Shown here in pieces: positions 42,125 through 53,385 of a DNA stretch of 64,000 nucleotides. The DNA comes from an uncultured Pseudomonadota bacterium (GTDB lineage Bacteria; Pseudomonadota; Gammaproteobacteria; Steroidobacterales; Steroidobacteraceae), in contig CAISEB010000037.1 of NCBI GenBank assembly GCA_903884235.1, positions 29,132 through 93,131 on the forward strand, given 5' to 3'. Made by a program: the position numbers and the translations under genes. The notes beneath the pieces are model-generated. The model did not search any database, was not told the DNA's origin, and was given only the letters and a program-made list of their open reading frames with translations. Numbering within the stretch: the stretch's first letter is position 1; every line of letters begins with the position of its first letter.

Positions 42125-43290
42125 CGCGGCCGGCGCCGGTCGATGAGCGCGAGCACCGCGTCGGCGGCCCGGTCGCTCGCGCCCTGGCGCAGCGCGAGGT
42201 GGATGTGATCGAACTCGGCCTCGACCGCCACCACCCGGGCGGGATCCTCGAGCCAGGCGAGCAGCTCGCGCCCGAGCCGCTCCGGCGTCACCTGCTCCTG
42301 GAGCAGCTCCGGGACGATCTCCCGCCCGGCGAGCAGGTTCGGCTGCGAGAAGAACGGCGCCTTGACGAGGTTGAGCAGCCGCACCAGCGCCATCGTCGCG
42401 CGGCTGACCCGGTAGGCGACGACCATCGGCCGTCGGCACAGCAGCGTCTCGAGCGTCGCCGTGCCCGAGGCCACGAGCACGCAGTCGGACGCCGTCAGCA
42501 CGGCCTGCGACTCGCCGTCGACGAGCGTCACGTCGGGGGCGCTGCCGGCGGCGCGCGCGCGCGCCAGGGCGACGCTGAATAGCTCGCGAGCCGCGGCATT
42601 GGCCATCGGCGCGAGGAAGCGCACGCCCGGCCGGTGCCGGGCCAGCCAGCCCGCGGCACCGACGAAGTCATCGGCCAGCCGCTCGACCTCGCCGCGCCGG
42701 CTGCCCGGCAGCAGCGCGACCCAGGTGCCCTCCGCCGCGAGCCCGAGCGCGCTGCGCGCCGCGGCGCGATCCGTCTCGAGCGGGATCCGGTCGGCGAGCG
42801 GATGGCCGACGAATTCCGCGGCGAGCCCATGGCCATCGTAGAAGGGCTTCTCGAACGGCAGCAGGCAGAGCACGAGATCGAGGCTCCGGGCCATGCGCCG
42901 CACTCGCCCCTGTCGCCAGGCCCACACCTGCGGGCTGACGTACTGCACCGCGGGCACGCCGGCGGCATGCAGTTGCGCCGCGAGTCCGAGGTTGAACTCC
43001 GGTGCATCGACGCCGATGAAGGCGAGCGGCGGATCGGCGAGCACCCGCGCACGCAGGCGCCTGCGCAGGCGCACGAGCGCAGGCAGGTGCCTGAGCACCT
43101 CGAACAGGCCCATCACGGACAACGCCTCGCTGCTCGCCCACGGCCGGCAGCCGGCGGCGATCATCGCCGGACCCGCGACGCCCTCGAAGACGAGCCCGGG
43201 CCTGCGCGCGCTGAGCGCGCGGATCAGCCCGGCGGCGAGGTTGTCCCCGGAGGTCTCCCCGGCGACGATGACGATGCGCGCGACGCTCAT
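42121..43290 (-). CDS. lpxB: Lipid-A-disaccharide synthase
   Basis: 389 residues (E. coli 382). LpxB joins UDP-diacylglucosamine and lipid X to form the lipid A disaccharide at the inner membrane. GT19 motifs: [56 protein letters not shown] and VASGTATLE. It is 31 bases after lpxA, completing fabZ-lpxA-lpxB order. Confidence 0.97.
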   Translation of the reverse strand: MSVARIVIVAGETSGDNLAAGLIRALSARRPGLVFEGVAGPAMIAAGCRPWASSEALSVMGLFEVLRHLPALVRLRRRLRARVLADPPLAFIGVDAPEFNLGLAAQLHAAGVPAVQYVSPQVWAWRQGRVRRMARSLDLVLCLLPFEKPFYDGHGLAAEFVGHPLADRIPLETDRAAARSALGLAAEGTWVALLPGSRRGEVERLADDFVGAAGWLARHRPGVRFLAPMANAAARELFSVALARARAAGSAPDVTLVDGESQAVLTASDCVLVASGTATLETLLCRRPMVVAYRVSRATMALVRLLNLVKAPFFSQPNLLAGREIVPELLQEQVTPERLGRELLAWLEDPARVVAVEAEFDHIHLALRQGASDRAADAVLALIDRRRPR

Positions 43291-43321
43291 CCGTGGCCCC
43301 CGGCACCCTGTCGAGGCGCGT

Positions 43322-44098
43322 TCAGCGGATCAGGCTGCGGGTCACGCGCGGCAGGAACGCGACCAGGGGCGCGATCTCCGGCTGCTCTGCGGCCCGGCGC
43401 TTCAGTTCCTCCGTCGCCTCGCCGAGCTTCAGGCCCTCGCGATACAGCACCTTGTAGGCGGACTTGATGTTGGCGAGCTGCGCGGCGTCGAAGCCGCGGC
43501 GACGCAGGCCCTCGGAGTTGATGCCCTTCGGCTCGGCCGGCGCCCCGGCCGCCATCACGAACGGCGGCACGTCGCGCGTCGCCGCGCTGTTGTTCGCGAG
43601 GAACGCGTGGGCGCCGATCTTGCAGAACTGGTGCACGCCCGCGTAGCCGCCGAGGATGACGTGGTCGTCGATCTCGACGTGGCCGGCGAGCGTCGCGTAG
43701 TTGGCGAGGATGCAGTGGTTGCCCACCACGCAGTCGTGGCCGACGTGCGTGTAGGCCATGAACAGGTTGTCGCTGCCGATGCGCGTCACCGACGCGCCGG
43801 TCACGGTGCCGCGGCTGACCGTGCAGCACTCGCGGAACACGTTGCGATCACCGATCTCGAGGAACGTGCGTTCGCCGGCGTACTTCTTGTCCTGCGGCAC
43901 GTCGCCGACGGACGCGAACTGGAACACCCGGTTGTCGCGCCCGATGCGCGTCGGCCCGAGCACCACGGCATGCGGCGCGATCCGCGTCCCCTCGCCGATC
44001 ACGACCTCGGCACCGATGATCGCGTAGGGGCCGACGCTGACGCCGGGGGCGAGTTCGGCGCTTGGATCGACGATGGCGGTGGGATGGATCGTCGCCAC
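43322..44098 (-). CDS. lpxA: UDP-N-acetylglucosamine acyltransferase LpxA
   Basis: 258 residues (E. coli 262). LpxA adds 3-hydroxyacyl from ACP to UDP-GlcNAc, the first step of lipid A synthesis. Left-handed beta-helix hexapeptide repeats run from about 1 to 190; the catalytic His is in MAYTHVGHDCVVGN. The helical tail includes LYREGLKLGEATEEL. The GTG start at 44098 is two bases after the fabZ stop. Confidence 0.97.
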   Translation of the reverse strand: MATIHPTAIVDPSAELAPGVSVGPYAIIGAEVVIGEGTRIAPHAVVLGPTRIGRDNRVFQFASVGDVPQDKKYAGERTFLEIGDRNVFRECCTVSRGTVTGASVTRIGSDNLFMAYTHVGHDCVVGNHCILANYATLAGHVEIDDHVILGGYAGVHQFCKIGAHAFLANNSAATRDVPPFVMAAGAPAEPKGINSEGLRRRGFDAAQLANIKSAYKVLYREGLKLGEATEELKRRAAEQPEIAPLVAFLPRVTRSLIR

Positions 44099-44100
44099 GA

Positions 44101-44565
44101 TCAGCCCTTGGTCTCCGGCGCGACCATCATCTCGGCGCTCGCGACCTCCACGCCGCCCACTTCGGCGCGCGTGGCGAACTTCCAGATGCCGCGCATCACG
44201 CGCAGGACCTCCGCGTGCAGGATCAGCTGGTCACCCGGCTCGACCGGGCGCCGGAAGCGGGCGCCGTCGATGCCGGCGAAATAGAAGCGCGTGTCCTCGG
44301 TCGGCACGACCTTCGCGGTCTGGAACGCGAGGATGCCCGCGGCCTGCGCCAGTGCCTCGAGGATGATCACGCCCGGCATCACCGGCCGGTGCGGGAAGTG
44401 CCCGGGGAAGTACGGCTCGTTCGCCGTGACGTTCTTGAGCGCCTTGATCGTCTTGCCCGGCACGAGTTCGAGGACCCGGTCGACCAGCAGGAACGGGTAG
44501 CGGTGCGGGATCTGGCGCATCACCGCGTTGATGTCCATGCCGTAGGGAGTGGGGTCGGTCGTCAT
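44101..44565 (-). CDS. fabZ: 3-hydroxyacyl-ACP dehydratase FabZ
   Basis: 154 residues. FabZ dehydrates 3-hydroxyacyl-ACP in fatty acid elongation and competes with LpxA/LpxD for the same substrate. Hot-dog fold with [13 protein letters not shown], the catalytic His in [15 protein letters not shown] and the Glu in [12 protein letters not shown]. It overlaps lpxD (ATGA), a linkage that may balance phospholipid against lipid A production. Confidence 0.97.
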   Translation of the reverse strand: MTTDPTPYGMDINAVMRQIPHRYPFLLVDRVLELVPGKTIKALKNVTANEPYFPGHFPHRPVMPGVIILEALAQAAGILAFQTAKVVPTEDTRFYFAGIDGARFRRPVEPGDQLILHAEVLRVMRGIWKFATRAEVGGVEVASAEMMVAPETKG

Positions 44566-45599
44566 GAATGCTCCGGGTCTGAAACCTTGTCGTGTCCCTC
44601 GAGCGCGCGGACACGGTCGTACATGTCGTCCAGGTGGCGCAGCCGCGCGACGACGCGGCGCCAGTCGCCGGCCTCGATCGCCGGCACGCTCGCCGAGTAG
44701 ATGCCGGGCTTGGTCAACGAGCGGCTGACGAGGGACATCCCGAGCACGGCGACGTTGTCGGCGATCTCGAGGTGGCCCGCGATGCCGACGCCGCCGCCGA
44801 TCATGCAGCGGCGGCCGATCGTCGTGCTGCCGGAGATGCCGACGCATCCTGCGATCGCGGTGTGCGCACCGATGCGCACGTTGTGCGCGACCTGGATCTG
44901 GTTGTCGAGCTTGACGTCGTCCTCGATCACTGTGTCCTCGATCGCGCCCCGGTCGATCGTCGTATTGGCACCGATCTCGACGTCGTCGCCGACGACGACC
45001 GAGCCGAGCTGGGGCACCTTCACCCAGCCGTCGACGTCCTGCGCGATGCCGAAGCCATCGGCACCGAGCACGGCGCCGGAGTGGACGATGCAGCGTCGCC
45101 CGATCCGCACGCCGCGGTACAGCGTCACGCGCGCGGCGAGGCGCGTGTCCTCGCCGATCGATGCGCCGGCGCCGAGCACGCAGCCGGCGCCGATGACCGC
45201 ACGCTCGCCGACCTCGGCCCCGGCCTCGATCACGACCAGCGCGGCGATGTGGGCGCTCGGCGCGATGCGCGCGGACGGATCGACCACCGCGGAGGCATGC
45301 ACGCCGGCCACGGCCACGGGCTCCGGGTGCAGCCAGGCGGCGATGCGGGCGTAGGCCGCGTAGGGATTCTTGGAGATGAGCGCGGCGACCGTGCACTCGC
45401 CCGCCGCCGACTCGTCGACGATCACCGCCGCCGCGCGGGTCGACCCGAGGTAGCGACGGTAGCGCGGATTGGCGAGGAACGTGACCGTGCCCGGTGCCGC
45501 GTCGCGGAGGGTCGCGACCGCGTGCACCGGCACGTCGGGATCGCCCCGCAAGACCAGGCCGAAGCGGGCGGCGAGTTGCCCGAGCGTCGCTTCGGCCAT
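44562..45599 (-). CDS. lpxD: UDP-3-O-acylglucosamine N-acyltransferase LpxD
   Basis: 345 residues (E. coli 341). LpxD adds the second hydroxyacyl chain in lipid A synthesis. The N-terminal uridine-binding domain contains [15 protein letters not shown]; hexapeptide repeats follow (about 105-310), with [20 protein letters not shown] and the catalytic His in QVAHNVRIG. The gene sits between skp and fabZ as in E. coli. Confidence 0.97.
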   Translation of the reverse strand: MAEATLGQLAARFGLVLRGDPDVPVHAVATLRDAAPGTVTFLANPRYRRYLGSTRAAAVIVDESAAGECTVAALISKNPYAAYARIAAWLHPEPVAVAGVHASAVVDPSARIAPSAHIAALVVIEAGAEVGERAVIGAGCVLGAGASIGEDTRLAARVTLYRGVRIGRRCIVHSGAVLGADGFGIAQDVDGWVKVPQLGSVVVGDDVEIGANTTIDRGAIEDTVIEDDVKLDNQIQVAHNVRIGAHTAIAGCVGISGSTTIGRRCMIGGGVGIAGHLEIADNVAVLGMSLVSRSLTKPGIYSASVPAIEAGDWRRVVARLRHLDDMYDRVRALEGHDKVSDPEHS

Positions 45600-45616
45600 G
45601 GACCCGGGGCGTCCGG

Positions 45617-46174
45617 TCAGGGCTTCTTCGGCGCGGGAGCTGCCGGGGCCGCCGGCGCTGCCGGGGCCTTGCTCACGAGGTTCGAGAGCACCTGGGAGGT
45701 GATGTCGACCGAATCGCTGTTGTAGATCACGCCGCCGGCGAGCACGGCGTCGTAGCCCTTTTCCTTGGCGTACGCACGAACCGCGTCGTAGATCGACTTC
45801 TGGACCTTCTGCAGCTCCTCGTTCTGGCGCAGCTGCACGTCCTCCTGGAACTCCTTCTTGCGGCGATCCAGGTTGAGGCCGGCGTCGCGCAGGTCGCGCT
45901 GCGTCTTGGTGCGCTCGGCCTCCGACATCGTCGCCTGGTCGCGCTCGAACTTCTGGCCGCGCGTCTCGAAGTCCTTGATCTGGGCCTCCAGCGTCTTCTG
46001 CCGCGGGCCGAACTCGGTCTCGAGGGCCTGGCCCGCTGCCTTGGCCTGCGGGGCCTCGGCGAGCAGCCGCTGGCTGTCGACGACCGCGATCTTCTGCGAC
46101 TGGGCGTAGGCTGCCGGGGTAAGCCCGAGACCGGCCACACCGGCGAGGATCAGGGCAAAGGACGTGATGCGCAT
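45617..46174 (-). CDS. skp: Periplasmic chaperone Skp (OmpH)
   Basis: 185 residues. A signal peptide ([10 protein letters not shown] onward, cleavage after AAYA near 24) is followed by [20 protein letters not shown] and a long coiled coil (about 50-140) rich in charged residues, the Skp arms that hold unfolded outer membrane proteins. The tail is an Ala/Pro repeat ending PAPKKP, not seen in E. coli Skp. The ATG at 46174 gives a clean signal peptide; an upstream in-frame start would spoil it. Confidence 0.92.
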   Translation of the reverse strand: MRITSFALILAGVAGLGLTPAAYAQSQKIAVVDSQRLLAEAPQAKAAGQALETEFGPRQKTLEAQIKDFETRGQKFERDQATMSEAERTKTQRDLRDAGLNLDRRKKEFQEDVQLRQNEELQKVQKSIYDAVRAYAKEKGYDAVLAGGVIYNSDSVDITSQVLSNLVSKAPAAPAAPAAPAPKKP

Positions 46175-46212
46175 GGAGTACGAACCTGTGTATTGCAAGA
46201 TGTTGATTTTGA

Positions 46213-48651
46213 TCAGAAAGCGGAACCGATGGAGAACTGGAAGCCCTCGCGCTCGTCCGGGTAGGTGATGCCGTTACCCTTGCTCGCGTTGAGCGGCACC
46301 GCATAGCTGAAGCGGAAGATGCCGAGGGGAGCGAGCCACTGGACCGCGATACCGGTCGAGCGCTTGAGTTCATTGTAGCTGAAGTTGTACTTCACGGGCG
46401 TGACCCGGTCCTGCCCGACGAAGCTCACGCAGCAGGTCGAGAACACGTTGCCCATGTCGTAGAACGCGCTGACGCGGACGTTGGCCTTCCACTTGTCCGG
46501 CGTCGGGAACAGCAGCTCCGCGCTCGCCACGGTCAGCAGGTTGCCGCCGTACGGATTGCCGAAGCTGTCCTTGGGCCCGAGGCGGCTCTCGCGATAGCCG
46601 CGCACGGTGTCCGGGCCGCCGCCGAAGAACTGGCGGAACGGCGGCAGCGCCGTCGAGTTGCCGAGCTTGTTGCCGTAGGAGACCTGCGACTTCAGCGCGA
46701 ACGTGAACTTCTTGGGCAGTGCGGTCAGCTTCAGGAAGTCGAAGCTGCCAGTGTAGTAGCGCACCGAGGTGCCCGGCAGCGCGTAGGAGCCCTGGATCGC
46801 GACGCGCGTGCCGCGGTCCGCGAAGATCGCGCGGTTGCGACTGTCGTAGCTCCAGCCGGCGACCGTCTCGATCACGTTGAACCTCGACCCGTAGAAATCG
46901 AAGGTCGTGGTCGCGCCCGTGCCGTCGTAGCTCGTGGCCGTGCGGATGAACGGGTTGCCGTTGTTGCGGACCCAGGTGACCGCCTCGCGGGCGCTGCTCG
47001 TGTCACTCGCCAGCAGTTCGTTGCTCGACACCGACAGGCCGAAGCGCAGGCCCTGGAACTCCGAGATCGGGACGCCCCACTCGATCGCACCGTTCAGCAT
47101 GGTCGTGGAGAACTGCGACGCGGAGGAGACGAACTGGGTCGACTTGCGGTACGCGAACGAAATGGTGCGGGCGATGCCGTCGATCGTCGTCGCGGGGTCC
47201 GTGTGCGACAGGCTGTAGACGCTCGAGTAGCGCCCGGCGTTGATTTCCGCCGCGATGCGCTCGCCGCGTCCCATGAAGTTCGAGTGCACGAAGTTGCCGT
47301 TCAGGATCAGCTTCTGCGAGGCCGAGTAGCCGATGCCGCCGCCGAACTGGCCCGGCAGGCCTTCCTTGACGTCAAAGTCGACGTCGACGAGGTCCGGCGT
47401 GCCGGCGACGGGCTTGTTCTCGCTCTCCACCTTCTCGATGTACGGCAGGCGCTGCAGGCGCTGCTTGGAGCGCTCGACCGCCTGGTTCGACAGCCACGCG
47501 CCCTCGAGCTGGCGCATCTCGCGGCGCAGCACCTCGTCGTTGATCGAGTTGACGTTGTTGAAGTTGATGTGGCGCACGTAGGCGCGGCTGCCCGGATCGA
47601 TGAAGAACGTCAGCGAGACGGTCTTGTTGTCCGGGTCGGTCGTCGGCACCGGCTCGATCTTGGCGAAGGCGTAGCCCTCGGCACCGAGGCGGTAGTTCAT
47701 CAGCTCCTGCGAGGAGGTGACGAGCTTGCGCGAGTACGTCTGGCCCGGCTGCACCAGCAGCAGGCGCTTCAGGTCCGACTCCGGCACGACCATGTTGCCG
47801 GCGAGCTTCACCTCGGACACCTTGTAGACGTCGCCTTCGGTCACGTTCACCGTGATGAAGATGTCGTCCTTTTCCGGTGCGATCGCGACCTGCGTGGAGT
47901 CGATCTGGAAGTTGGCGTAGCCACGGTCCATGTACCAGGACTTCAGCTTCTCAAGGTCGCCCTGCAGCGACTCGCGCGAATAGCGGTCGTCCTGCTTGTA
48001 CCAGGACAGCCAGTTCGGCGTCTTGAGCTCGAGGGTCTCGAGGATCTCCTTCGGCGGATACTTGGTATCGCCGACGAAGTTGATCTGGCGGATCCGGGCG
48101 CGCTTGCCTTCCTTGATGTCGATCGCGATCTTGACCTTGTTGCCCGGCACGTCCTCGACCTTGGTGTCCACGCGCACGGCGTACTTGCCGCGCGAGTAGT
48201 ACTGGTCGGTCAGGTACTGGGTCACGTCCTCGAGGACGCTGCGATCGAAGGTCTTGCCGGTCGCGAGGCCGACGTTCTTGAGGCTCTTCTGCAGATCCTC
48301 GGTCTTGATGTCCTTGTTGCCCTTGAGCTCGAAGCTCTCGATCGAGGGTCGCTCGCGGACTGCGACGATAAGCGTGTTGCCGTCCTTGCGCAGCTCGACG
48401 TCCCGGAAGAACCCGGTGGCGTACAGCGCGCGCAGCGACTCCTCCACCTTCTGGTGGCTCATCTTGTCGCCGAGGCTGACAGGCAGGTAGTTGTAGACGG
48501 TACCTTCGGCGATGCGCTGCAGGCCCTCGACCTTGATATCGCCGACGACGAACTCGCCCGGATCGTAGGAGAGCGCCTGCGCATCGCAGACGGCGGTGCC
48601 GAGCGCGTACGCTACGGCGAATGTGACGGCACGGGAAAGCCGGGATCGCAT
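46213..48651 (-). CDS. bamA: Outer membrane protein assembly factor BamA
   Basis: 812 residues (E. coli 810). Signal peptide cleaved after about residue 26 (VCDAQA). Five POTRA domains (about 28-425) begin FVVGDIKVEGLQRIAEGTVY. The 16-strand beta barrel has the loop-6 motif VRGYRE and the family block RFSYAVPLN, and ends in a beta signal with terminal Phe (FQFSIGSAF). BamA folds outer membrane proteins. An adjacent cysteine pair in FSTCCVSF, in a predicted loop of the barrel, is uncommon. Confidence 0.97.
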   Translation of the reverse strand: MRSRLSRAVTFAVAYALGTAVCDAQALSYDPGEFVVGDIKVEGLQRIAEGTVYNYLPVSLGDKMSHQKVEESLRALYATGFFRDVELRKDGNTLIVAVRERPSIESFELKGNKDIKTEDLQKSLKNVGLATGKTFDRSVLEDVTQYLTDQYYSRGKYAVRVDTKVEDVPGNKVKIAIDIKEGKRARIRQINFVGDTKYPPKEILETLELKTPNWLSWYKQDDRYSRESLQGDLEKLKSWYMDRGYANFQIDSTQVAIAPEKDDIFITVNVTEGDVYKVSEVKLAGNMVVPESDLKRLLLVQPGQTYSRKLVTSSQELMNYRLGAEGYAFAKIEPVPTTDPDNKTVSLTFFIDPGSRAYVRHINFNNVNSINDEVLRREMRQLEGAWLSNQAVERSKQRLQRLPYIEKVESENKPVAGTPDLVDVDFDVKEGLPGQFGGGIGYSASQKLILNGNFVHSNFMGRGERIAAEINAGRYSSVYSLSHTDPATTIDGIARTISFAYRKSTQFVSSASQFSTTMLNGAIEWGVPISEFQGLRFGLSVSSNELLASDTSSAREAVTWVRNNGNPFIRTATSYDGTGATTTFDFYGSRFNVIETVAGWSYDSRNRAIFADRGTRVAIQGSYALPGTSVRYYTGSFDFLKLTALPKKFTFALKSQVSYGNKLGNSTALPPFRQFFGGGPDTVRGYRESRLGPKDSFGNPYGGNLLTVASAELLFPTPDKWKANVRVSAFYDMGNVFSTCCVSFVGQDRVTPVKYNFSYNELKRSTGIAVQWLAPLGIFRFSYAVPLNASKGNGITYPDEREGFQFSIGSAF

Positions 48652-48685
48652 GCGGGTCTGAGTCCCTTGTCGTTGTCTCAAGCGG

Positions 48686-50059
48686 CTAACCGAAATGCCG
48701 CAGATCGTTATAGAAGGCGAGGCTCATCAATAGAAGCAGCAGCACGATGCCGACCTGCTGCCCGAGCGCCTGGATGCGCAGGGACAGCGGACCGCCACGG
48801 ACCGCCTCGGCAAGCTGGTACACGATGCCGCCGCCGTCGAGGACCGGCACCGGCATCAGGTTGAGGATCCCGAGGCTGATGCTGACCGCGGCGAGGAACA
48901 TCAGGAACGACCCGAACCCCTCGCGGGCGCTGAGTCCCGCATAGGTCGCGATGCTGATCGGGCCGTTGATGTTCTTCAGCGAGGCGCCGCCGGTCAGCAT
49001 TCTCCACAGGAACTTCAGCGTGACGGCGCTAGTCTGCCATGTCCGGTGCACCGCCGGGCCAATCGCGGCAAGCGGGCCATAGCGATCGACCACCTGCATC
49101 GAGGCGGGGAACGCCGGCGGCACCGGCGCGATGCCGATTCGGCCGACCGACGGCCGGGCCCCGCCGGCCGGATCGGGCTCGGCACGCACGGCGACCGGGA
49201 TCCGCAGCTCGGTCGTGCCGCGCCGGACCCCGAGGTCGACCGTGCTGCCGCCGAGCCGCCCGATCCGGTCACGGAACTCGGGGAACCCGGCGATCTTCTC
49301 GCCATTGATCGAAAGCACCTCGTCGCCGGCCCGCAGGCCCGCGGCGGCGGCCGTGCCACCGGCGATCGTATGGTCGACGATGACCGGCTGGTGCGGCTGG
49401 AAGAAGCCGAATCCGAGCCCGTCGTAGAGGGCGCCGGGCTCCGTCAGCGCGCGCCGGCCCTCGGCCGGCACGTCGATGACCACCGGCGGCGCCAGCGTCC
49501 CGCCCCGGCGGACCGCGAGTTCGATGCGGCCGTTGTCGACGACGCCGTAGATCGTCGCGATCACGGTCGCCTCCATGTTGGTCACCGGCGCGCCACCGAC
49601 GGCGACGATCTCGTCGCCGCTGCGCAGCCCTGCCCGCGATGCGTAGGAATCGGCGCGCACGTCGCCGACCACGGGCTTGAGGCCGGGGACGCCGGACAGG
49701 TAGAGCCCCCAGAAGGCGACGACCGCGAACAGGAAGTTCGCCGCGGGACCGGCAAGCAGCACGAGGACGCGTGCCCAGACCGGGCGCCGGTTGAACGCCG
49801 AGGCGAGGTCGGACGCGGCCACCTCGCCGTCACGCTCGTCCGCGAAGCGCACGTAGCCGCCGAGCGGGATCATGCCGATCGCGTATTCGGTGCCGTCGGC
49901 GCCGGTCCGCATCACGAGCGGGCGCCCGAAGCCGACCGAGAAGCGCAGCACCTTGAAGCCCAGCCGGCGACCGACCCAGAAATGGCCAAATTCATGCACG
50001 GCGACCAGCACGCTGATCGCGACGATGAACCACAGGATCTGGATCGGCCCGAAGCTCAA
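48686..50059 (-). CDS. rseP: Site-2 protease RseP
   Basis: 457 residues (E. coli 450). RseP cuts RseA within the membrane after site-1 cleavage, releasing sigma-E. Zinc motif HEFGH in helix 1; two PDZ domains (about 125-300); C-terminal motif [12 protein letters not shown] holds the third zinc ligand Asp, though the usual DGGH reads DGGG. The TTG start at 50059 is supported by GGAGG eight bases upstream and overlaps the dxr stop (TTGA). Stop is TAG. Confidence 0.95.
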   Translation of the reverse strand: MSFGPIQILWFIVAISVLVAVHEFGHFWVGRRLGFKVLRFSVGFGRPLVMRTGADGTEYAIGMIPLGGYVRFADERDGEVAASDLASAFNRRPVWARVLVLLAGPAANFLFAVVAFWGLYLSGVPGLKPVVGDVRADSYASRAGLRSGDEIVAVGGAPVTNMEATVIATIYGVVDNGRIELAVRRGGTLAPPVVIDVPAEGRRALTEPGALYDGLGFGFFQPHQPVIVDHTIAGGTAAAAGLRAGDEVLSINGEKIAGFPEFRDRIGRLGGSTVDLGVRRGTTELRIPVAVRAEPDPAGGARPSVGRIGIAPVPPAFPASMQVVDRYGPLAAIGPAVHRTWQTSAVTLKFLWRMLTGGASLKNINGPISIATYAGLSAREGFGSFLMFLAAVSISLGILNLMPVPVLDGGGIVYQLAEAVRGGPLSLRIQALGQQVGIVLLLLLMSLAFYNDLRHFG

Positions 50060-51252
50060 GACACCCTACCTCCGAAGCCATCCACCAGGGTCGTCGCCAG
50101 CCGCCGGGCTGCGCCGTCGGCCTCCATCACGTCCTCGAGCGCCGCAGCCGTCCCGGCCGGCAACCGCTCGAGCACGCGTTCAATGACCGCCGCGATGGCG
50201 GTAAAGTTCAAACGCCCGGCCAGGAACGAGGCGACCGCGACCTCGTTGGCGGCATTGAGAACCGTGGCCGCCGTCCCCCCCGCGCGCGCGGCCGCTTCGG
50301 CGAGCCTCAGGCAGGGAAACCGCTCCCGGTCCGGGGCCTCGAAGCGCAGGGTCCCGAGCCGGAGCATGTCCAGCGATTCTACACCGGACGGCATGCGCTC
50401 CGGCCACGCAAGCGCGTGGGCGATGGGCGTGCGCATGTCCGGGTTGCCGAGCTGGGCCAGGGTCGAGCCGTCCGCGTAGGCCACCAGCGAATGCACGATG
50501 CTCTCGGGGTGGATCACGACCTCGACGCCACCGCTCGGGACGCCGAACAGCAACTGCGCCTCGATGAGTTCGAGGCCCTTGTTCATCAGGGTCGCCGAAT
50601 CCACCGAGATCTTGCGGCCCATCACCCAGCGCGGGTGCGCGCACGCCTGGTCCGGCGTCACGCCATGCAGCTCCGACGGCGCCATGCGCAGGAACGGCCC
50701 CCCCGAGGCGGTCAGCCAGATTCGCGTCACGGCCGGGGCGACCACGCCCGGGCGGTGCGGCGGCAGGCACTGGAAGATCGCGTTGTGCTCGCTGTCGATC
50801 GGCAGTAGCTCGGCGCCGCTCGCCGCCACCGCATCGAGCAGCAGGCGGCCGCTCATGACGAGCGCCTCCTTGTTCGCGAGCAGCAGGCGCCGGCCCGCCC
50901 GCGCCGCCGCGAGCGTGGGTGCGAGACCTGCGGCCCCGACGATCGCCGCCATCACGACATCCGCCCCCGCGAGGGTCGCCGCCGCCACGAGCCCGTCGGG
51001 TCCCGCCAGGACCTCGGTCGCAAGCCCCGCGCTGGCGAGTGCGGCGGCGAGCTCGCCGGCGTGGGTGGGTTCGGCGAGCACCGCGACGCGCGGGCGGAAC
51101 TGCCGGCACTGCTCGGCGAGCACCTGCCACTGCGCGCCCGCCGTCAGCGCGACCACCTGGAACCGGTCTGGATGGCGCGCGACGACATCGAGCGTGCTGC
51201 GACCGATGCTGCCGGTGGAGCCGAGGATCGCGATGCCCTTGGCGGCGCTCAT
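50056..51252 (-). CDS. dxr: 1-deoxy-D-xylulose 5-phosphate reductoisomerase
   Basis: 398 residues, as E. coli (398). Dxr makes MEP, the first committed isoprenoid intermediate, and is the fosmidomycin target. NADPH-binding [23 protein letters not shown], the metal site [12 protein letters not shown] and the ASGGPFL loop are all intact. It lies after cdsA, as in Pseudomonas; in E. coli it precedes uppS. Confidence 0.97.
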   Translation of the reverse strand: MSAAKGIAILGSTGSIGRSTLDVVARHPDRFQVVALTAGAQWQVLAEQCRQFRPRVAVLAEPTHAGELAAALASAGLATEVLAGPDGLVAAATLAGADVVMAAIVGAAGLAPTLAAARAGRRLLLANKEALVMSGRLLLDAVAASGAELLPIDSEHNAIFQCLPPHRPGVVAPAVTRIWLTASGGPFLRMAPSELHGVTPDQACAHPRWVMGRKISVDSATLMNKGLELIEAQLLFGVPSGGVEVVIHPESIVHSLVAYADGSTLAQLGNPDMRTPIAHALAWPERMPSGVESLDMLRLGTLRFEAPDRERFPCLRLAEAAARAGGTAATVLNAANEVAVASFLAGRLNFTAIAAVIERVLERLPAGTAAALEDVMEADGAARRLATTLVDGFGGRVS

Positions 51253-52058
51253 GCGACGCCACCGAACCAGGACAGTCCGAGCGCGAAGAACGGCGCGGCG
51301 GCCGTGATGCTATCGATGCGGTCGAGGACGCCGCCATGGCCCGGCAGCAGCGCGCCACTGTCCTTGAGCCCGGCCACGCGCTTGAACATGCTTTCGGTCA
51401 GGTCGCCGACGATCGACGCGCAGACGACGACCAGGACGAGCCCCAGGTATGGGGCCATCGGCACGCCGAGCCAGCGCGCCTCGGCGACGCCGACCGCGAC
51501 CGCGAACAGCGTCCCGCCGATCACGCCCTCCCAGGTCTTGTTGGGGCTCACCGCGGGCGCGAGCTTGAGGCGCCCGAACCGGCGACCCACGAAATACGCG
51601 CCGATGTCGGCGGCCCAGACCACCAGCATCATGCACAGCAAGAGCGCGACGCCGGAGGCGAGCACCCGGCCGGCGAGCAGGGTGTCGATGGCGATGCCGG
51701 TCGGCACCAGCACGAGCTGCCCGGCGAGGAGTGCCGACAGCGTGTTCACGGAGCCCGGCCGCAGCGCGAGCCAGGCGGCGGCCACGCCCCACCAGGCGCA
51801 GGCGATCGCGAGCAGCCCGTGCAGGTTGGCGGCATCGCGCGTCGCCGCGTAGGCGATGGCACCGAGCGCCGCGGTCACCAGCACGTACGCGATGCGCGCC
51901 GCCGGCGCAGTGAAGCCGGCGAGGCGCGCCCATTCCCACGCGCCGATGAGCAGCGCGATGGCGAAGAAGATGGACCCGGCCGGCGCCGGCAGCACGAACA
52001 GGGCGAGGAACAACACGGCCGCGAGCACGAGTGCGGTGACGACGCGGGTCTTCAGCAC
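51249..52058 (-). CDS. cdsA: Phosphatidate cytidylyltransferase CdsA
   Basis: 269 residues with about seven membrane helices. CdsA makes CDP-diacylglycerol for all phospholipids. The signature [17 protein letters not shown] and the C-terminal [19 protein letters not shown] with [13 protein letters not shown] are intact. The GTG start at 52058 lies seven bases inside uppS and gives the expected N-terminus; a CTG immediately after is the alternative. Confidence 0.95.
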   Translation of the reverse strand: MLKTRVVTALVLAAVLFLALFVLPAPAGSIFFAIALLIGAWEWARLAGFTAPAARIAYVLVTAALGAIAYAATRDAANLHGLLAIACAWWGVAAAWLALRPGSVNTLSALLAGQLVLVPTGIAIDTLLAGRVLASGVALLLCMMLVVWAADIGAYFVGRRFGRLKLAPAVSPNKTWEGVIGGTLFAVAVGVAEARWLGVPMAPYLGLVLVVVCASIVGDLTESMFKRVAGLKDSGALLPGHGGVLDRIDSITAAAPFFALGLSWFGGVA

Positions 52059-52798
52059 GCGTCTGCACTCGAGGAGGGCACGGTGTGCCCGAAGCGTCGT
52101 TCCCGCTCGGCGTAGCTGTCGAGCGCCTGCTGGAACTCGGCGGCATCGAACGAAGGCCACAACGTGTCGGTGAACCACAGCTCGGTGTAGGCCAGGTTCC
52201 ACAGCAGGAAGTTGCTGATCCGCTGCTCGCCGCCGGTGCGGATGAACAGGTCCGGGTCCGGCAGGTCGCCGAGCGCGAGCTCGGCGCCGAGCCGGGCCTC
52301 GTCGATCTCCTCGGGTGCGAGCGCGCCGTCGCGGCAGGCGATCGCGAGCCTTCGCGCGGCCGAGACGATGTCCCAGCGGCCGCCATAGCCGAAGGCGACG
52401 ACCAGCGTGAGCTTGTCGTTGTCGCAGGTCCGGGATTCGGCAAGTTCCATGCTCGCCACCACCGCCGCCGGCAGCTGTTCGCGCGCGCCGATGAAGCGCA
52501 CGCGGATGCCACGTCCCGCCAGTTCTTCGAGTTCGCGATCGAGGGATTCGAGGAACAGCTGCATCAGCAGGCCGACTTCGGCGACCGGCCGCTTCCAGTT
52601 CTCGCTCGAGAATGCGAACACGGTCAGGACCTCGACGCCGCGCGTCGCGCACTGCTCGATGCACATGCGCACGGGCTTGATGCCGGCGCGATGGCCGGCC
52701 GGCCGCGGCAGGGCGCGCGCCCTGGCCCAGCGGCCGTTGCCGTCCATGATGATCGCCACGTGCCTAGGAACGCGCACGGGTCGGTTGGATCTCCTCAC
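52052..52798 (-). CDS. uppS: Undecaprenyl diphosphate synthase
   Basis: 248 residues (E. coli 253). UppS makes the C55 lipid carrier for peptidoglycan and O-antigen by adding eight isopentenyl units. Motifs: [34 protein letters not shown], and [18 protein letters not shown]. The GTG start at 52798 overlaps the frr stop (GTGA), leaving 13 residues before the first conserved strand. Uses products of the dxr/ispDF pathway. Confidence 0.95.
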   Translation of the reverse strand: MRRSNRPVRVPRHVAIIMDGNGRWARARALPRPAGHRAGIKPVRMCIEQCATRGVEVLTVFAFSSENWKRPVAEVGLLMQLFLESLDRELEELAGRGIRVRFIGAREQLPAAVVASMELAESRTCDNDKLTLVVAFGYGGRWDIVSAARRLAIACRDGALAPEEIDEARLGAELALGDLPDPDLFIRTGGEQRISNFLLWNLAYTELWFTDTLWPSFDAAEFQQALDSYAERERRFGHTVPSSSADAC

Positions 52799-53352
52799 AC
52801 CTGGAGGAGATCCTTCTCCTTCTCCGCGAGGACCGCATCGCACTCGGCGATGAATTTGTCGGTGAGCTTCTGGATCTCGTCCTGAGCGCGCCGGTCGTCG
52901 TCCTGCGAGACGAGCTTCTCCTTGAGCATGTCCCTGAGATCGTTCATCGCATCGCGGCGCACGTTGCGAACGGCAACGCGCGCGTTCTCCGTCTCGTGCT
53001 TGGCGACCTTGACGAGGTCGCGCCTGCGCTCCTCGGTCAGCGCCGGCATCGGCAGGCGGATCACGGCACCCGCCGTGTTCGGCGTGAGGCCGAGATCCGA
53101 CTTCATGATGGCCTTCTCGATCAGCGGGATCATGGACTTGTCCCACGGCGTGACGGCGAGCGTGCGCGCGTCCTCGACGATGACGTTCGCCACCTGCGAC
53201 AGCGGCGACTCGGAACCGTAGTAGTCGACCCGCAGGTGCTCGAGCAGCGAGGTGCTCGCACGCCCGGTGCGCATGCGCTTGAATTCGACCTTGAGCGCCG
53301 CCACGCACTTCGCCATGCGATCGGCCGCGTCCTTCTTGAGATCCTCGATCAT
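52795..53352 (-). CDS. frr: Ribosome recycling factor
   Basis: 185 residues, as E. coli (185). RRF splits post-termination ribosomes with EF-G. Segments [20 protein letters not shown] and [24 protein letters not shown] are diagnostic. Gap of 33 bases from pyrH. Confidence 0.97.
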   Translation of the reverse strand: MIEDLKKDAADRMAKCVAALKVEFKRMRTGRASTSLLEHLRVDYYGSESPLSQVANVIVEDARTLAVTPWDKSMIPLIEKAIMKSDLGLTPNTAGAVIRLPMPALTEERRRDLVKVAKHETENARVAVRNVRRDAMNDLRDMLKEKLVSQDDDRRAQDEIQKLTDKFIAECDAVLAEKEKDLLQV

Positions 53353-53385
53353 CGCTTTCCTCCGTCCACGAACCGCGCCCGCAGG

